DNA from: Blepharisma stoltei
Lineage: Eukaryota; Ciliophora; Heterotrichea; Heterotrichida; Blepharismidae
Reading direction: 5' to 3'
Assembly (NCBI GenBank): GCA_914767885.1
Contig: CAJZBQ010000053.1
Span: forward strand, 434,001-498,000
DNA: 64,000 bases
The notes beneath the pieces were generated by a model, which saw nothing but the letters and a program-made list of their open reading frames with translations, had not been told where the DNA came from and did no database searches. Below are positions 10,000-18,947 of this stretch, in pieces. The position numbers and the translations under genes are program-made. Within the stretch, counting starts at the first letter, position 1. Each line of letters begins with the position of its first letter.

Positions 10000-11256
10000 A
10001 TGAATTCAATCCTTTATAAGGTGTTCGTTTGCCTCTTTTACGGATTGTGCTCATTCGGCCTCAGCTTTATCAACAAATGGATTTTTGCCTTCTACGACTT
10101 CAAGTTTCCTTTCATTGTAATGGTTTATCTAGCTACTTTTACTTCAATTTGTTTTTAATGCAGGATTTAGCGTCACATATGGTGCCTTTGTTGATAATGG
10201 ACCAAAAGCGATATGGAAAGTCCCAAAACTCACCTTAGATGGCTGCAAATCTTGTTTGATTATCAGCTGCACCTTTCTTTCAAACGTCTCATTTGGGGTC
10301 ATATCATTAACAAAAGTCAGCATCCCTGTCTTTCTTGCTATTAGAAGAATGGTCACAATTTTGATCTATATTGTGGATCTCACATATTTGGGGAAGCCAT
10401 GGAAAATTTTATGATTTTTTTATAATAAATAGAGAGTAGGCAGTTATTACAAATAGATATTCATTTTAAAAAGATATAGAATTCTTAGGTGTCGTATTAA
10501 TTACTGTTGGCGGCATTTTATCAGCTGTATTTTTTATTTAGGCAAACGATTTCTACGCTGACTATTTCGGGTACTTTTTGGTTATGATGAATAATGCTGC
10601 AACTGTCCTTCACTTTAATTTATGCAAATCACTGTCGCAGAAAAAGCCAGAATTAGATGCTGGGGCTCAGACTTTTTATATGTCGCTATTATCTATTCCT
10701 GTTTTGCTATGCTTATGCCTTTTTGCAGAAGATACAAACTCATACGAATTATTTGATAGGGCAAAGCCGTTCTATATTTCCTTATTTATTACAACGGTAA
10801 TGGGATGCCTTTTGACGTTTTCTCAAGCCCTTTGCATTAATGTTAATTCACCAATCGCTACTTCTGTTACTGGGAATTGCAAAGATATTTTGGCAACAAT
10901 TGTAGGGTTATTGGTATTTTCACATATATATACATAAAAATGGCAGCCTTTTGGAAGGGAGTTTTGGCATTCAGTATGTGTATTCGACAATAATATTCAA
11001 TTTTTCGAATTTTCTAGACCCCATTGACTTTGAAGGTGTGAGATTATTGTCAGCGAAGTAGAATTATGGAAGGAAATGAGGATGATCGGATTTCGACTGG
11101 GAACTTTTTCTATAATATAACTAATTATAAGGTATTCCAGATGTACTAATCACACCTTGGCTCTTAATAGGATTAGCTGCAAGCTTATCAGGAGCTATTA
11201 TTTATTCTTATTCGAAGCTGCTAGATGAGTTACAAAAATCATCTAAAGTTAAGTAA
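10000..11256 (+). CDS. Drug/metabolite-type transporter (triose-phosphate or nucleotide-sugar family)
   Basis: 317 residues after removing a 13-nt and a 15-nt intron and two IESs (67 and 208 bp). About nine or ten hydrophobic segments are visible, starting KVFVCLFYGLCSFGLSF. Family-like landmarks are SFGVISLTKVSIPVFLAIRR, a nearby FLVMMNNAATVLHF segment, and near the end SGAIIYSYSKLLDE, which matches the common G-x-x-x-Y-S-Y-x-K ending of nucleotide-sugar transporters in the Golgi/ER. Substrate is not predictable. The IES at 10412-10478 and the 15-nt intron lie close together; both must be removed to read KPWKILEFLGVVLITVGG. Stop is TAA. Confidence 0.85.
10151..10163 (+). other. Probable 13-nt intron
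   Basis: GTTTTTAATGCAG interrupts the transporter frame: without removal TAA follows at once. With removal the frame continues TSI-W-FSVTYGAF, and the whole gene becomes a multiple of three. All other introns here are 15 or 16 nt, so the length is odd. Confidence 0.5.
10412..10478 (+). other. Short IES, 67 bp
   Basis: TA at 10410-10411 and 10477-10478. The interior is AT-rich with stops in the transporter frame. Keeping one TA joins KPWKIL to EFLGVV in frame. Confidence 0.85.
10527..10541 (+). other. 15-nt intron
   Basis: GTATTTTTTATTTAG. Removal joins GGILSA to ANDFYADYF. The size and composition are those of heterotrich ciliate introns. Confidence 0.9.
10927..11134 (+). mobile_element. 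IES of 208 bp made of a degenerate dispersed repeat
   Basis: TA at 10925-10926 and 11133-11134; the in-frame join is LLVFSH-IPDVLITPW. The interior shares blocks with the insertion at 57346-57912: GGAAGGGAGTTTTGGC, TTTTTCGAATTTTCTAGA, and a GTGAGA-GATTGTC-GCGAAG block. It looks like an internally deleted copy of the same family. Confidence 0.8.
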
Positions 11257-11686
11257 TTATACTTTTTTTATTAAATAGGCTGATAGCCTTGAATATTGAA
11301 TTTTAATGATAGGCTTTATAAAGAAGTATATATTTATCTTCAAATGGCACTTCTTATGCTATAATATGGCTCTTAATTTTTTATAATGACAGTTTTAATA
11401 TTTTCACCTGCAATTTTTATATATGGGTTAATTTAGATAAATTTCTGCAACAATAAAAATATTAATTTCTCTATTGCAAAAACTGAACTTGCTGATGTGA
11501 ATAATATTTATAGCTGAATTCAGTCATTTTAACAATATTCTAGCTGAATGATATATGATTTTTTAAATGAATTTGACATAATTTTAAAAGCTGATACTAT
11601 ATTTTTAACTACAAAAAAGATGCTTCTTTTATAGTAGAGCATGAATAATATGCAGCATTCATCTTGTTTTATATAAATTACTTAAC
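11257..11686. other. Intergenic spacer between convergent genes
   Basis: 430 bp, very AT-rich. No frame, inverted repeat or MITE end seen. It probably contains the 3' UTRs of the transporter and MsrA genes. Confidence 0.4.
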
Positions 11687-12517
11687 TTAACCTGCAAACT
11701 CAGCAGGCATTTTTACTCCAGTCCCTCCAATCCCGCAATACCCTCCAGGATTTTTCCCTAGGTACTGCTGATGATAATCTTCTGCAAAATAGAATTCCGC
11801 CACAGGTCTAATTTCTGTAGTAATTGACCCAAACGAAGCTTTATATAGTTCTCTCTGATACAAATTTCTGCTCGCTATCGCTTTTTCTCTCTGCTCCAAA
11901 TTAAATACAAAAATCATTGACCTATACTGTGGGCCCACATCTTCACCTTGTTGCATTCCTTGAGTGGGATCGTGGTACTCCCAGAAAATCTTTAACAATC
12001 TTTCATAAGAAATTTGTTTCGGGTCATACACAATCCTCACAACTTCTGTATGGCCAGTAAATCCTGTATATACCTCATCATATTTAGGGTTCCTTGTGTA
12101 CCCAGCTGCATATCCTACTTGGGTAGAATACACACCTAGCTGCTTCCAAAACAGCCTTTCCACACCCCAAAAGCAGCCCATCCCGAACATAGCGATTTCC
12201 ATTCCTTCTGGAAAAGGCTCAACAAGCGGCGTTTCCAGTACAAAATGCCTATCAATGACTTTTATAGGTGTTTCTCTGCCTATAAAAGCTTCTTCTGGAT
12301 TAGGGATCCCTGGAGATCTTAGATGCAGTTTGTGGCACTCTTCATCATCTTTACAAGCTGGGCATTCATAAGCCTTCGCAATTTCAATTGTTTCTGCTAA
12401 AAGTAGGCTATGGATTTCATTCTTAAGACTATAGCTGCAGAATAAGTTACTCCCTGCATCTGAGTACAAGCTATACACAAAAAGAGCTTTGATAAGAAAC
12501 AAAACGCCGATTTTCAT
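11687..12517 (-). CDS. msrA: Peptide methionine sulfoxide reductase A, probably secreted or compartment-targeted
   Basis: MsrA reduces methionine-S-sulfoxide in proteins. The catalytic motif GCFWGVERLFW lies near residue 118, followed by the family hallmarks VGYAAGYTRNPKYDEVYTGFTGH, EYHDPTQ and the C-terminal YHQQYL and GGYCGIGG. The start was taken at MKIGVLFLIKALFVYS (12517), because it gives a clean signal peptide; an in-frame ATG at 12559 would add 14 polar residues. Between signal and catalytic domain is a region with CPACKDDEEC. Single exon, no IES, 276 residues. It points towards the OXR1-like gene's direction of transcription, the next gene upstream on the same strand; both families relate to oxidative stress, though no co-regulation is visible. 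Confidence 0.92.
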   Translation of the reverse strand: MKIGVLFLIKALFVYSLYSDAGSNLFCSYSLKNEIHSLLLAETIEIAKAYECPACKDDEECHKLHLRSPGIPNPEEAFIGRETPIKVIDRHFVLETPLVEPFPEGMEIAMFGMGCFWGVERLFWKQLGVYSTQVGYAAGYTRNPKYDEVYTGFTGHTEVVRIVYDPKQISYERLLKIFWEYHDPTQGMQQGEDVGPQYRSMIFVFNLEQREKAIASRNLYQRELYKASFGSITTEIRPVAEFYFAEDYHQQYLGKNPGGYCGIGGTGVKMPAEFAG

Positions 12518-12580
12518 ATTAAATAAGTAATAATTCTTATTGGCGCTGCATTTTTGCAATTATTTATCCTTAAATTTAAT

Positions 12581-14338
12581 CTAGACTAATCCCCATACTT
12601 CAAGCTTTAAAATTTCAAAGTCTTCAGTTGAGCTTAGGACACTATTATTGTAGGTTTCTGAGTGCCCACTAGATCCTGACATTAATTCTCTGTCAACGTA
12701 AAGGCCAGCTTTTCCACTACATAAAAATTACCCTGAGCCCATTGTAAGGGCATCCAAATCTGAGTGCATGTAATAATCATTGATAAGTGTTGGAAAATAA
12801 CAAGTGATTTGGTCTGAGTTACGGAAAGTAAATAAAAAGCAGTCACCTGTGCCGTAATATGTATGGTGCATTTGCCAGGTATCGGACACAAATCCTCCGA
12901 AAACATGGTGGTTTTGGTCTTGGATTACCATCACACTTGGGCCAGTTGCTTCTACTTGTCGATAGAAAACAGATAAGCTTGACCCGTGGACTATAGGTGA
13001 ATATAGTAATTCCCAATTTCTCATCTGAAGAATTGTAGGCAAATAAATTGTTATTTGGTTTATCATTCTTTGAGACAGAATCAATGATTGTCTTGACAGA
13101 GTCGGAATAAACTCTGGCTCATCTAAATTCTGCTGCTGTGCGCTTTTACTGATTTCTTCGTTGATTTCTACAATTTCTGCTTTAAGTTCTTCATAGTCGT
13201 CAGCTGGGTTTATATTGACTTCTTGAGGCGAAGAACTTATGTGCTCTTCCACGATTCTTTTAAATGACTTATTTACGTCGAAATATGGCACATAAGTAGA
13301 AGATGCTAACTCATCGCTGACTGCTAAGGACTTTATTTTTTCTTCTATAAGTGCTAAAAGCTGCTCTGCAGTGGATTTTTGCTCTAAATAAGTGAGTCTT
13401 GTTGAGTTTACTAAATCAGCAATCTATATAGAAACTACTCTAAAATAAACATTCGCCTTAGGGAGGTTTATTCTTGGTCCTCTTTTTTCTCTTCCAGTCC
13501 TACTGAGCAAGAATTGGGTAAAAAATACCCTCCCTTTACTATCTTCTACTGATACACTATTTATTGAAGGCAATTCATAAATTCTGCACTTTATAATATC
13601 TCTCATATCCATGCAAGCTTGGAATTGCAACGCAATAGCTCTCTCTTTGCCGCGGGGAGAGATAATTTCGCAGTAATTTTTATTGATGATAAATGGATCA
13701 AACATAATAAGTTCATCTGTTACGCTGAGAATTCCTAAAACATCACCATCACGAGTACAATAATAAACCTCTTGTTTATGAACCTTTTTCTGAGCCTCAG
13801 CCTGCAGTGGAGTTGCTGGGGACTCTATTTTCTTTTCCTCTTCAGCGGGTTTTTTCTGTCCTTCTTTGACTTTTAAGACCATTCCTGGTAAAACTAAAGA
13901 ATCCTCAGTTAGTTGGTTAATCCTAACTCCTCTCTTCAAGAGCAATCAAACCATTGGAAAAATCACTTTTTTTGCCCAAAAATAAACCCTCCGTTAGCTA
14001 GATAAAAAATTTTTTATGAAAAAACAATTTTGATATATAAGTTAATGAAATCTTTATCTAAATCTGTTTAGCTAGCATTTTAAAAAAAAATTTACAAATT
14101 AAATAAATATTTGCTCTTCAATTTTTTCGAATTGGGATTTTTTTAAATTCGAAATAATTTTACGATAAAATGTATATATAAATTTTTTTGAAAAAAAAAT
14201 TAACCTCCCTCCGAACAAAATTTTATTGCTCGCTCACGGAGGGGGGGGAGTAAGTAGATTGTAAAGTGACATTCCGAACTGAAATGCTATAGTCGCCCAA
14301 GAATCGCCTTCTTTAACAACATAATTGTCATATCCCAT
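12581..14338 (-). CDS. LysM-TLDc protein (OXR1/NCOA7-like)
   Basis: 466 residues after removal of two 15-nt introns and one MITE IES. A LysM domain occupies residues 4-50 (YVVKEGDSWATIAFQFGM ... LPGMVLKV), split by the IES in its middle. A GRAM-like middle part follows (YYCTRDGDVLGILSVTDELI), then a TLDc domain (LYSPIVHGSSLSVFY, HVFGGFVSD) ending SSTEDFEILKLEVWGL. This order is that of OXR1 proteins, which protect cells from oxidative damage; in animals TLDc proteins also bind the V-ATPase. The start ATG at 14338 is the first in frame with the LysM domain. The TLDc tail lies beyond the second intron. Stop is TAG at 12581-12583. Confidence 0.88.
12717..12731 (-). other. 15-nt intron
   Basis: GTAATTTTTATGTAG on the minus strand. 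Removal joins LTMGSG to GKAGLYVDREL inside the TLDc domain. Confidence 0.9.
13424..13438 (-). other. 15-nt intron
   Basis: GTAGTTTCTATATAG on the minus strand. Removal joins NVYFR to IADLVNSTRLTYL and removes an in-frame TAG. Confidence 0.9.
13926..14252 (-). mobile_element. MITE IES (327 bp) in the LysM domain
   Basis: TA at 13924-13925 and 14251-14252. Ends are TAACTCCTCTCTTCAAGAGC and (inverted) TTACTCCCCCCCCTCCGTGAG. Removal gives MSLYNLL-RINQLTEDS, a contiguous LysM motif, in frame. Confidence 0.9.
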
Positions 14339-14610
14339 TTTATTTCATTGCGATGGGTAATAGATTTATCTTTTTATGCATAATTGGAAGGTTCATAATA
14401 TTCTAATCAAAAAATATGCCTAATAAATGACACTGATTAGTCATCATTGTCCTATTTTATATTAAAAATCAGATAACAATTACCAGAGGGAGGCTTTATT
14501 TATTATATAATTAGGTATAAAAAACGAATAAATGATGAAAACAAGTAAAAAATCGAAATTAATGAAAATTATTGCAAAGGGTAGATAATTTATTAGAAAT
14601 AAGCGGCTTA

Positions 14611-14940
14611 CTCTCCTTTTATTCAAACAAAATATCGGTAAGATTTCTAATTTTTGGGTATTTTTAACCTTTAAATTTGAACAAAATTGTTTTTTATCAA
14701 TACGAATATTTTACAAATGAAAATCATAATTTTTATAAAATTAAGTTTTGAGCTAAAAAATGAACAAATATAAATTCAACTCAATATTTTTGAATTTTAA
14801 TTTATTTTTATTAATCGATAAAGTAAGAATAATGCTTAAATAATATTCAACTGCACTTTTCCCATAAAATTATTAAAAAATATAACCTTCCTTTAAATCA
14901 GAATAGGATGCTTTTGTTTAGATTTAAAGATGAAGAGTTA
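14611..14940. mobile_element. Second MITE family, copy A (330 bp), just upstream of Rpb4
   Basis: TA at 14609-14610 and 14939-14940. It shares CCTTTAAATTTGAA, AATTGTTTTTTATCAATA and an AAATAATATTC-ACT(T)GCACTT block with copy B at 15397-15741, but in opposite orientation. Its right end is only 8 bp before the Rpb4 start codon, so it sits in the 5' leader. The remaining spacer (14339-14610) is plain AT-rich DNA. Confidence 0.75.
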
Positions 14941-14948
14941 GTAATAAA

Positions 14949-15311
14949 ATGGAAGACAGACTAGGTCCAGAATTTGCAAACGCAATGTTTTTGAGCATTT
15001 CAGAAGTCAAGACTCTGCTTGAGTATTTCAAAAGAGAAGGCTACATGAGTGCTTCAAATAATCCTCTCTTTGAACAAATATTTGCATATGTCAAAAGATA
15101 TGATCGTTTCCCGGATATTCAGGTATCTGACCAAGCTAAAAATATGTTGCAGGAGCATCATTTCCAAGATGCTGAGATTGCTATGCTAATGAATCTTTGT
15201 CCTCATTCAGCAGAAGAAGCGAGAAGCTTGATCCCTGAGCTGAATAGAATAGAATCAGATGAGGAGCTTAATGCCACTTTAGAAGAGCTTGTGAGACTTA
15301 AAAACCTTTAA
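14949..15311 (+). CDS. RNA polymerase II subunit Rpb4-like
   Basis: 120 residues, one exon. The C-terminal half (MLQEHHFQDAEIAMLMNL, CPHSAEEARSLIPEL) matches the Rpb4 signature in which a helix is followed by LCPETAEEAK.LIPSL, and the protein ends with an acidic helix as in the family. The N-terminal helix (LSISEVKTLLEYF) corresponds to the region that holds Rpb4 onto Rpb7. Length is close to animal POLR2D once its longer N-terminus is discounted. In the Rpb4/7 stalk it would help initiation and mRNA decay coupling. Both flanks carry copies of the same MITE family in inverted orientation. A related RNA polymerase III subunit (C17/CRCP) is a less likely alternative. Confidence 0.8.
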   Translation: MEDRLGPEFANAMFLSISEVKTLLEYFKREGYMSASNNPLFEQIFAYVKRYDRFPDIQVSDQAKNMLQEHHFQDAEIAMLMNLCPHSAEEARSLIPELNRIESDEELNATLEELVRLKNL

Positions 15312-15396
15312 TAACAATTACTTTTACATACAAAAATTATAATCTATACTCGTTTATATCTATTTTATTATAGCATAATTCAAAAAGTATTTTTTC

Positions 15397-15741
15397 CTTG
15401 CTTCCCCTTTTTAAATTAAAAAAGAAACTGTTTCGATTTAAAAGGGTTACTTTTTTTCAAAAATTATCAATACAAATTTTAAAAATTAAATAAAATTTAA
15501 ATTCAACGCAAAATTTTGGATATAATTATTTAATTCAAAAATTAATTGAAACAGTATGAATAATGTTTTAAATAATATTCTACTTGCACTTCCCATTAAA
15601 CTAATTTTATAAAAATTCAATTTTTACCTATAAAATTTTCCTATTGATAAAAAACAATTGTGTTTCAAATTTAAAGGATTTAAGTACCCAAAAAATGGAA
15701 TTCTTACATATATTTTGTAACAATTTAAAGGGGGGGAGCTA
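15397..15741. mobile_element. Second MITE family, copy B (about 345 bp)
   Basis: Ends CTTGCTTCCCCTTTTTAAATT and (inverted) TTAGCTCCCCCCCTTTAAATTG form imperfect TIRs. The left end lacks a clear TA, so the exact border is uncertain. Apart from this element the 15312-15885 spacer shows nothing else. Confidence 0.65.
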
Positions 15742-15885
15742 ACCAAAATCTTAGCACAGAATTTATAAAATCCAATAATATCAATAAGGTATAAAAGTCC
15801 CCTTAAATCATTAAAATTCATGAGAATTAATAGATTCATGCTTAAATCTCAATAATTTTCTAACACGCTAATATTTAATATCAAA

Positions 15886-16407
15886 ATGGTATCACTCGAC
15901 GAAAGGCTTGAACTCTTGTTTATACAAAACCAAATTGAAGAGGTCCACAACGGAATAATTCCTGACTCTCCAATCCTAAGTTTTAATTTTGACAGCTTGT
16001 TATCAACTCCTCCGACCTTTTCTAAAGCATCATCAAACTCTTGTTTGTCTTCAAGAAAAAGAACTATAAAGGACCTTAGGTCAAAAAAAATCAGACAGCC
16101 AATTTTAGACGAAAATTATGATTACACACTTTTTCAAAATGAAAACGATAAAAAACCATCTAAAATTATCAATGATTTTAGACTTACTGAGCCTGAGGGG
16201 CAAGAAGAGTTTTGTAAACCGTTAAAATTTATCAGTGATAGTCCATTAGTCAGCCCTCTTAGAAATCAATCAACAAACAACCTTAAAAGAAAATTTTCTC
16301 CGTATAACGGAATCGACATATCTCAAGAAAATTTTAAGAAATTGAAAAGCAATTTTTCTTCATGGCTTAAAAATGAGGAAATCGCTAAATCTTGTATATT
16401 GAATTAA
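15886..16407 (+). CDS. Unknown conserved protein, paralogue of 57267-58364
   Basis: 173 residues, no recognised domain, rich in Ser, Lys and Asn. It shares an ordered set of short motifs with the 176-residue product of the gene at 57267-58364: IIPDSPIL (IIPSSPLF), SSRKR (SLRKRK), LDENYDYT (LDENLNYT), LKFISDSPLVSPLR (LKYISGSPLITPLR), KRKFSPYNG (KRKFSPYKG) and a Lys/Asn-rich helix at the end. The repeated S/T-P steps (DSP, TPP, SPL, SPY) would suit proline-directed phosphorylation, and the KRK clusters suit nuclear entry; both are inference. Start is the first ATG; stop is TAA. Single exon. Confidence 0.75.
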   Translation: MVSLDERLELLFIQNQIEEVHNGIIPDSPILSFNFDSLLSTPPTFSKASSNSCLSSRKRTIKDLRSKKIRQPILDENYDYTLFQNENDKKPSKIINDFRLTEPEGQEEFCKPLKFISDSPLVSPLRNQSTNNLKRKFSPYNGIDISQENFKKLKSNFSSWLKNEEIAKSCILN

Positions 16408-16513
16408 GTGTTAAGGTATAATATTCTTTGTGTTATACATTTTTATTTAGTTTTAATGTTTGCAGATTTTTCTTGCAATAAATAATATTGTGTATACAGC
16501 AAAAGAATATTTA

Positions 16514-16837
16514 CTCCTCCTCCCTCCATCCCTCTCTCCCTAAGTAAGCGGAACAATTGGAAAAATCCCAATTTTTTGATAAAAGCCCATCTTCATTGAG
16601 CGAACACAAATGTTTAGAAAAAAATACTTTGATATATAAGTAGCAATTATTATAATAAATCTCTAGTTAATTCTGTTTAATTTTAAATTTTATAAATTTT
16701 TACTTCTCAATTTTTGCGGATTGTGATTTTCGTTTTTAATTTCGAACAAAAAATATTATAACATTTGTATATAAATTTTGAAACAAAAATAACCCTTCCA
16801 TGAACGAAAAAAATTGTTTTGTTCAAGGGGAGAGTTA
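16514..16837. mobile_element. Common MITE, intergenic copy (324 bp)
   Basis: TA at 16512-16513 and 16836-16837. Left end TTACTCCTCCTCCCTCCATC, right end (inverted) CTAACTCTCCCCTTGAACAAAA. The interior has the family's ACAATTGGAAAAATCCCAATTT and GCGGATTGTGATTTT-like blocks. Confidence 0.7.
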
Positions 16838-17192
16838 GCAATAAAAGCATAATAATATTTTCCAAATTTAGGTCAGAAACAGAAATATTGTTTTCTCTCC
16901 AAGGTTAAATATAATTTAGCTTTTGATTTCGCAATTTGAATAAATAAACTGGAATATTTTGAATTAAAATAAGATTTTGACCTTTCTCTTAAAATCTCTT
17001 TCGAATTTCTTATAAATGTAAACAATTATAGCATAAGGCCAAACAAGATTCATTCTCGATATTTTTCCAAATTATTGAGTTATGATAATATAAATTCCTG
17101 GCCATTTTAGTAAGTAGTAGCTGCTTATCCTCAGCATATTCCTGTACTTTACTTCAATCATTTCTTTTCAGTTTTGATATAGTGAATTCTAT

Positions 17193-17373
17193 TAGATGGC
17201 GCGCAATGCGCCATCACTGGGCCATGTCGGGAGAGGGTTCTCCACGAGGAATGGTTCCACGTGTGGAACCCTCTTTTTGGCTCGTGGAAAAAGAGGGTTC
17301 CACACGTGGAACCACTCCTCGTGGAGAACCCTCTCCCGACATGGCCCGATGATGGCGCATTGCGCGCCATCTA
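17193..17373. repeat. 181-bp near-perfect GC-rich palindrome
   Basis: Two arms of about 88 bp, beginning TAGATGGCGCGCAATGCGCC and ending with its inverse, around a very short centre. Sub-palindromes such as GGTTCCACGTGTGGAACC lie in each arm. GC content is far above the surroundings. The outer TAGATGGCGC also starts the inner arm of the palindrome IES at 18448-18600, so the two may be related fold-back elements. Confidence 0.85.
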
Positions 17374-17416
17374 TAGGAAGGCGCTATATATAGTCTGCAC
17401 TATTATTTCACCTTGA

Positions 17417-17890
17417 CTTAATCTTCTTCTTCTTCTCCTTCTTCGAAACTTGGAAAGTAGACGAATCATCTAACCCCCCCCTCAGTGAGTGAACAAAAAA
17501 TTTTGTTCACTCACTTAGGAGGGTAAATTTTTTTTTTAGAAAAAATTTATTTTCGAAATTTTAAAAATCAGAAATTGGGAAGCAAATATATATATCAATT
17601 TTTTCTATTAAAAAAATTTTTGTTCACTCACGGAGGGTGGGTTTTTGGGCAAAAAAAGGGATTTTTCAATGGTTTTGTTCACTCACGGAAGGGGAGGAGT
17701 AAGGTGATTCATCAATCCTAATTTGACAAAAGGATAACTTTTTAACAGAATGTGCCAACTCTCCAAGTTGCGAAGAAGAATATTGAGCAAAGGTCCAAAA
17801 TAGGAGAGCAGGCGCAATAACTTATTGAAAGCCAAAATAATGTAAATCAAAAGTTCCTTCTCTTCCAGTCGCTATTATTCCTAGCATTTT
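17417..17890 (-). CDS. Possible small gene interrupted by a MITE (frame unresolved)
   Basis: Downstream of the ALKBH6-like gene on the same strand. After cutting the MITE at 17473-17701 a frame reads FNKLLRLLSYFGPLLNILLR ... LMNHL-RWFVYFPSFEEGEEEED then TAA at 17417-17419, which looks like a real acidic C-terminus. The upstream part seems to be in another frame and no intron, IES or start codon was found to join them. It may be a decayed gene. No family recognised. Confidence 0.35.
17473..17701. mobile_element. Common MITE (229 bp)
   Basis: TA at 17471-17472 and 17700-17701. Ends are TAACCCCCCCCTCAGTGAGTG and (inverted) TTACTCCTCCCCTTCCGTGAG. Inner copies of the subterminal GTGAGTGAACAAAA motif lie at both sides, giving the four-motif layout of this family. 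Confidence 0.85.
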
Positions 17891-17938
17891 TTAAAATATT
17901 ATTAATTTCATGCTCATTTTATTATAGCTTAACCTTAA

Positions 17939-18907
<969 letters not shown>

Positions 18908-18947
18908 TTTATAAGATCTAATTAGTAATCAAAATGAATAGTTATAA

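Larger units (their letters stand above)
16408..17416. other. Intergenic region with a MITE and a GC-rich palindrome
   Basis: About 1 kb without a convincing gene. It holds the MITE at 16514-16837 and the palindrome at 17193-17373, listed separately. The rest is AT-rich. Short frames within the palindrome are an effect of its symmetry. Confidence 0.5.

Noticed and set aside
17158-17393. Open frames on both strands reading ARNAPSxGHVGRGFSTR...
   Set aside because: They are the two strands of a perfect palindrome and so nearly identical by symmetry; no coding signal beyond that.
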